A stretch of 5,162 nt of DNA. Source: an uncultured Pseudomonadota bacterium (lineage in GTDB: Bacteria; Pseudomonadota; Gammaproteobacteria; Burkholderiales; Nitrosomonadaceae). Below are positions 4,686 to 5,162 of this stretch, piece after piece. Location: positions 1-5,162 of the forward strand of contig CAJBQQ010000213.1 of assembly GCA_903957805.1 (NCBI GenBank), written 5' to 3'. Position 1 is the first letter of the stretch. Each line of letters starts with the position of its first letter. The notes beneath the pieces are model-generated. The model ran no database searches. It was not told the DNA's origin and saw only the letters and a program-made list of their open reading frames with translations. The position numbers were made by a program, and so were the translations under genes.

Positions 4686-5162
4686 ATGGCAAACGACAGT
4701 ATAAATGTTGACCCGCTAGAGCTGGAAAAATTCAGTCAATTGGCACATCGTTGGTGGGATCCCAATAGCGAATTCAAGCCGCTTCATGAGATCAATCCGT
4801 TGCGGTTAGATTATATTGATCAGTTCTCAGACTTAAAAGATAAGGTCGTTCTTGACGTTGGCTGCGGGGGAGGAATTCTGTCCGAGAGTATGTCCGTCCG
4901 TGGCGCAAAAGTGACTGGTATCGACCTCGGCGAAAAATCTCTCAAGGTCGCGAAGCTGCATCTGCTAGAGACCGGCAACCGAGTAGAGTACCGGAATGTT
5001 GCGGTTGAAGATCTGGCCGAGGAGAAGCCTCATTATTATGACGTTGTCACCTGCATGGAAATGCTTGAGCACGTACCGGATCCAGCCAGTATCGTGCGTT
5101 CTTGTGCCAAACTGGTGAAACCCGGCGGGTGGGTCTTCTTCTCTACACTCAACCGGAATCCA
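4686..5162 (+). CDS. ubiG: Ubiquinone biosynthesis O-methyltransferase, N-terminal part (cut by right edge)
   Basis: UbiG is the SAM-dependent methyltransferase that performs both O-methylations in ubiquinone synthesis at the membrane surface, releasing S-adenosylhomocysteine each time. The window holds 159 codons of a protein usually near 235-240 residues. It shows the UbiG N terminus (KFSQLAHRWWDPNSEFKPLH, 15-34, and INPLRLDYI), SAM motif I VLDVGCGGGILSE (55-67), the acidic residue binding the SAM ribose Asp80 in VTGIDLG, MEMLEHVPDP (124-133), and LVKPGGWVFFSTLNRN (143-158), a UbiG signature. GAAGG (4673-4677) inside the end of mtaD lies eight bases before the ATG, and the intergenic gap is only four bases, so the two genes are almost certainly co-transcribed and probably translationally coupled. 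The 3' part of the gene is outside the window. Confidence 0.97.
   Translation, partial: MANDSINVDPLELEKFSQLAHRWWDPNSEFKPLHEINPLRLDYIDQFSDLKDKVVLDVGCGGGILSESMSVRGAKVTGIDLGEKSLKVAKLHLLETGNRVEYRNVAVEDLAEEKPHYYDVVTCMEMLEHVPDPASIVRSCAKLVKPGGWVFFSTLNRNP

Overview
The window looks like ordinary chromosomal DNA of a Gram-negative proteobacterium, most likely a betaproteobacterium. The pointers are a GyrA very close to the E. coli/Pseudomonas type, a ubiquinone methyltransferase (UbiG), and two small RmpM-like OmpA-family proteins with an N-terminal 'CWHT...CEPD' module that I associate with Betaproteobacteria such as Neisseria and the nitrosomonads. A Nitrosomonadales-type organism is my best guess. 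The genus cannot be fixed from this sequence, and I see no mobile element, phage, CRISPR array, tRNA or rRNA.

Layout from left to right. Positions 1-1211 on the minus strand hold the first 403 codons of gyrA, which runs off the left edge. A 288-base divergent spacer follows, with a candidate extended -10 promoter for each direction and several dyad symmetries. Next come two tandem plus-strand paralogues encoding secreted, peptidoglycan-binding OmpA-family proteins (1500-2168 and 2597-3271). Each is closed by its own strong intrinsic terminator, and a 428-base spacer with a candidate promoter lies between the two coding regions. After the second terminator, with only 18 bases to spare, starts mtaD (3347-4681), a 5'-methylthioadenosine/S-adenosylhomocysteine deaminase of the amidohydrolase family. 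ubiG starts four bases after its stop and runs off the right edge (first 159 codons).

There are three functional units. GyrA is the DNA cleavage/religation subunit of gyrase and is transcribed away from the rest. The two OmpA-like proteins probably tether the outer membrane or its porins to peptidoglycan, and they appear to be separately transcribed duplicates whose linkers have diverged. MtaD and UbiG look like a tight two-gene unit: UbiG releases S-adenosylhomocysteine when it methylates ubiquinone precursors, and MtaD can remove that product (and methylthioadenosine) by deamination. A gyrA-mtaD-ubiG neighbourhood is also known from Pseudomonas aeruginosa, where as I recall mtnA lies between gyrA and the deaminase gene; here the OmpA pair occupies that place.

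I did not find a convincing undescribed system. The points most worth a second look are the structured leader of the first OmpA gene, the terminator placed immediately before mtaD, and the divergence between the two OmpA copies.
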